8,802 nucleotides of DNA from Candidatus Zixiibacteriota bacterium (GTDB lineage Bacteria > RBG-13-66-14 > B26-G2 > WVWN01): assembly GCA_030613505.1 (NCBI GenBank), contig JAUWLW010000076.1:1-8802 (forward strand). The letters are read 5' to 3'. Positions 6,133 to 8,802 of the stretch are shown here, one piece after another. Below the pieces are notes generated by a model. It ran no database searches, was not told the origin of the DNA, and saw only the letters and a list, made by a program, of their open reading frames with translations. A program made the position numbers and the translations under genes. Every line of letters begins with the position of its first letter. The first letter of the stretch is position 1.

Positions 6133-8745
6133 TTATTCGTAGGAAACTTGTTGGACCTCTATTTTATCGACGTATAGTATGGCGTTGCCGATGTACCTGA
6201 CCTTGAATTCGCAGACCGACTTCTCGAGCAGTTCGAAGTCCAACGCGAATATTTTATAGCCTTGGCCGTCTGCGAGAGAGGCTACGCTGAGCACCTTGGC
6301 GGTCGTCGGCGTTGGCGTCACCCACGTACCCGCCTTGGCGACGGCCACGCTTATCTCCGTGGCCCGTTTGGACGACGTGGGGTCGCCGTCTGCGCGAAGG
6401 TAGAAGTGCGCCCGGTACTCGCCGGGCTCGAACGTCGGATACGGCCCCCACAAAATCGTCTCCTTGTATAAGTTGTCGGCCGGCGAGACGCGCAAGGCCG
6501 AGGCGCCGGAGGCGAACGTATCCTCGACCTTATTGCCCAGAAACGTTTTTTCCGTGTCCTCGGCCTCGAACGTCCACCAGCGCCCTACCCACCGCGGCTC
6601 GCGCCAGGGATACGGGTAGACGCACGCTTCGGTTACTTTTAACGGCGTCCCCCCTTCATATTCGAGGCTAACGTCCCACTTTTGCGGCGCGGCCTTGAAG
6701 TTGACGGTGATATCTTGTTCGCCCGCCGCCATTTCGGCGGTCGCTGCGACGTCGCTTCCCGCGACTACTTTTAACTCGCCGGGGCCGGCCGCGGTTGCCT
6801 TTAAGCGGACGGCGTAGTTTTCGAACTCCCGGTTCGGGGGGGCCGGGAGCGCGAGTTTTTCGCCGGGCGCGAGCTCGCGGCCTTGCGCGGGGTCGATGTT
6901 CAGCCATTGGCCGCCCGCTACCCACACCGGCGTCGCGAACGCCACGTGGCCGTCTTCGGAGGTAAGGCGTAAGTAGTAATAACTCGGCGCGCCGTCGTAC
7001 CCCTCGTCGCGCCAGGTGAACGCGACGTGGTCGCGGCCTGCGGCCCCCAACACCGTATATACCGTCTCGCCGCCGCGGACTACTTCGAGCGATTTTATGA
7101 CCCCCTCGGCGGCGACCTCCCCTTCGACCAGCGGCCGGCCCTCGACCGGCGTAATGCTGGCCATACCGGCGCCGTCGACGGCGAGGTCGACGAAGTCCCG
7201 GTTGCCGGCGGTCGCGTAGACTTGGCGGTTATAAAGCGCGTCGAATATGGCGGCGCGCGTATTCTCCTTTACGAGGCACGCCGTAATGCCGCCGTAGTAG
7301 GGCATGTGGCGCATGCGGCTCGGGCCGTGGTTTTGCCCGGGCGCGCCGTTGTGATTGTCGCCGCCGCCGACGAACCCCAGGAGGTAGTAGGAGTTAAGCG
7401 CGTCTACGACGCCGCCGCCCCGCCAGACGCGGCGGGTCCAGAACGGGTTGCCCTCGTATTCGGACGAGCCCCAATGCGACACGATTTCTACGCACCGGTC
7501 GTAGGCGGGGTCGAAGTTGCTCCACCGGAAACCGGACAACGTGGCGTGGGGTATCATCACTACTTCGCCCGGGCGGTATTTCGCCCACAGCTCCGCCGGC
7601 GTGTCGGATTCCTCGTGGTACGAGTTGTAATACGAGCCGCCGCCGCCCCGGTAAAAAACGCAGCGGTGGCCGTAGCCGCCGGACCATGCGTCGCTGGTCC
7701 ACTCGTACGCGACCAGCGTTACGAAGGCCGGCGGGTCGTTCTTGGCGTTGGCGATCGCGACGAACGTGGGCCACTCGTCGTCGTACAGGTTCTCGGCGTG
7801 GTCGGTCAAAAGGGTGGCGTCGAGCAAGCCTACGTAGCGGCCGTAGTCGAAGTACTCGTCCGGCTGCCGCATACCGTCCGAAAACGCGGAGTGGCCCTGT
7901 TCGTCGCACCAGTATATCCGGCGGCCCCAACGCTCCCGGCAAACGACGGGATTGCTCCGGCCGTCCAGGCCGCGGCCGCGCACCTCTACGCGGTATACCC
8001 CCGGCGCGCCGACCGAGAAACCCTCGAGCTCCAGGTAATTTCCGTCCTTCTTTTTTATCGACGCTTCGGCGGGGCCGGCGACGCCGGCGCCGGCTAGCGT
8101 TAGGCGGCCCTTCCAAAGTTTGCCGGCAGGATTGTTGTTTTTGTCCAAGACGGCGACCTTGACCGCGAACGTTTCGCCGGGTGTAACGCAAGTCGGCGCC
8201 ACGACGCGGAATTGCGCCGGCGGCCCGCCCGGGATGTGGACCACCGTCGCTTGGCCCTCGGCGATTATGGGCCGTTGGCCGTCGTCGCCCGGCGGCCCTT
8301 TTACGTATGTGGCGAAGGCCTTTTCGTCGTGGTTGAAGGGGTGCGTGTGCTCGCGCGTTAAGTACAGTTTGAATTTCTTTCCTCGCTTCAATAGCCCTAT
8401 TTTAACCGTGGCCCGGATAACGTAGTTGCGGGCGCTCACTTCCTCGGCCGAAAGGGCGAGCTCCGCCTCGCGTGGAGGTTTTGCGCTCAGGTAGTTATCG
8501 GCGTTGGCGTCTTCGGTCTGGGGCAGGCCGAAGTGATACGGGATCTCGATCTCGACCGCCCAGCCCGCCGGCGCTTCCACCGGCATCTTGACCTCGAAAG
8601 TTATTTTGGGGATGACGGTCCCGGCGGGTAAGACGTCGGGCTTGACCTTTACCCACGGTTTCGCGGGTTTGGTTTCTTCGGCGGCGGCTACGGCCGTAGC
8701 CGCCGCGACCAGCCACGCGACGGTTAAAATTGTGCGCCACATCAT
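6133..8745 (-). CDS. Secreted DUF3604/PHP-superfamily protein with Ig-like and CBM-like domains
   Basis: An 870-residue protein. Residues 1-22 are a signal peptide (MMWRTILTVAWLV to AVAAAEE). Residues about 25-270 are beta-rich, with an Ig-like unit around FRVVAPTCVTPGETFAVKV. Residues about 278-600 match the DUF3604 branch of PHP metallohydrolases: IYWCDEQGHSAFSDG (277-291), TDHAE (314-318), YEWT (347-350), GHR (359-361), PHATLSG (399-405), EIVSHWGSSE (420-429) and GGGDNHNG (460-467). The usual metal ligands H285, D315/H316, E348, H400, D463 and H465 can be assigned, but the first His of HxH is Q283. Residues about 725-868 begin FEAED and contain FEPGEYRAHFYLRAD, a jelly-roll carbohydrate-binding-like module. 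The substrate is unknown; an extracellular hydrolase acting on or near a polysaccharide is inferred. AAAGGGGA precedes the ATG. A second ATG directly follows (8742) and is an equally possible start. Confidence 0.88.
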   Translation of the reverse strand: MMWRTILTVAWLVAAATAVAAAEETKPAKPWVKVKPDVLPAGTVIPKITFEVKMPVEAPAGWAVEIEIPYHFGLPQTEDANADNYLSAKPPREAELALSAEEVSARNYVIRATVKIGLLKRGKKFKLYLTREHTHPFNHDEKAFATYVKGPPGDDGQRPIIAEGQATVVHIPGGPPAQFRVVAPTCVTPGETFAVKVAVLDKNNNPAGKLWKGRLTLAGAGVAGPAEASIKKKDGNYLELEGFSVGAPGVYRVEVRGRGLDGRSNPVVCRERWGRRIYWCDEQGHSAFSDGMRQPDEYFDYGRYVGLLDATLLTDHAENLYDDEWPTFVAIANAKNDPPAFVTLVAYEWTSDAWSGGYGHRCVFYRGGGGSYYNSYHEESDTPAELWAKYRPGEVVMIPHATLSGFRWSNFDPAYDRCVEIVSHWGSSEYEGNPFWTRRVWRGGGVVDALNSYYLLGFVGGGDNHNGAPGQNHGPSRMRHMPYYGGITACLVKENTRAAIFDALYNRQVYATAGNRDFVDLAVDGAGMASITPVEGRPLVEGEVAAEGVIKSLEVVRGGETVYTVLGAAGRDHVAFTWRDEGYDGAPSYYYLRLTSEDGHVAFATPVWVAGGQWLNIDPAQGRELAPGEKLALPAPPNREFENYAVRLKATAAGPGELKVVAGSDVAATAEMAAGEQDITVNFKAAPQKWDVSLEYEGGTPLKVTEACVYPYPWREPRWVGRWWTFEAEDTEKTFLGNKVEDTFASGASALRVSPADNLYKETILWGPYPTFEPGEYRAHFYLRADGDPTSSKRATEISVAVAKAGTWVTPTPTTAKVLSVASLADGQGYKIFALDFELLEKSVCEFKVRYIGNAILYVDKIEVQQVSYE

Positions 8746-8781
8746 TTATTTCCCCTTTTTAACGAGCCACCGTTGGGCGTC

Positions 8782-8787
8782 ATTATA
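8782..8787 (-). promoter_or_regulatory. Consensus -10 box upstream of the DUF3604 gene
   Basis: The minus strand reads TATAAT, an exact -10 hexamer, about 37 nt before the ATG at 8745. Transcription would start near 8775, giving a leader of about 30 nt that contains the AAAGGGGA ribosome binding site. The matching -35 would lie just past the end of the window and cannot be judged. Confidence 0.6.
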
Positions 8788-8802
8788 ACTCAGCTGCGCC
8801 CC

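Noticed and set aside
7027-8097. 356-codon open frame on the plus strand, opposite the DUF3604 gene
   Set aside because: It lies wholly within the well-supported minus-strand gene. Its translation is low in complexity (A, V, R, G rich) with no recognisable motif, as expected of an antisense frame in GC-rich DNA.

Overview
The window is GC-rich DNA (by eye well above 60 %). It carries bacterial expression signals: GGAGG-type ribosome binding sites, a near-consensus TTGACA/TATAAA promoter and hairpin terminators. Three of the five larger proteins have Sec signal peptides without a lipobox, which suggests a diderm bacterium with many periplasmic or secreted proteins. No phylogenetic marker is present, so I do not name a lineage. 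There are no rRNAs, tRNAs, CRISPR arrays, insertion sequences or phage genes, and coding density is high. Most long antisense open frames are GC-driven shadows.

Layout. (1) 1-856, minus strand: a secreted LPP20/FlgP-like protein, cut by the window edge near its C-terminus. (2) 857-1047: a divergent intergenic region with a GTTTAACC inverted repeat. (3) 1048-2907, plus strand: a periplasmic protein that fuses a CsgG/FlgO-like domain to a von Willebrand factor A domain with an intact MIDAS motif, followed by a hairpin terminator. (4) 3066-5715, plus strand: a two-gene operon with a 10-nt gap, encoding lysine-ketoglutarate reductase and saccharopine dehydrogenase. These are the two halves of animal AASS, in the same order but unfused. 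(5) 5774-5796: a hairpin terminator that can serve both convergent units. (6) 5819-5992, minus strand: a 57-residue YHS-domain metal-binding protein with a very strong promoter and an operator-like inverted repeat over its -10 box. (7) 6133-8745, minus strand: an 870-residue secreted DUF3604/PHP-superfamily protein with Ig-like and carbohydrate-binding-like flanking domains. The first His of its metal-binding HxH motif is replaced by Gln.

How the genes relate. The reductase/dehydrogenase pair forms a clear pathway: lysine plus 2-oxoglutarate gives saccharopine, then glutamate plus aminoadipate semialdehyde. The enzyme for the next oxidation is not in the window. The LPP20-like and CsgG/FlgO-VWA genes are divergent and share a control region. 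Both families belong to outer-membrane-associated assemblies, so a joint envelope role is plausible but not shown. The YHS and DUF3604 genes lie in tandem on the minus strand, with separate candidate promoters. The points most worth a second look are the split AASS operon, the CsgG/FlgO-VWA fusion beside an LPP20 gene, the Gln substitution in the PHP protein, and the inverted repeats at the YHS and divergent promoters.
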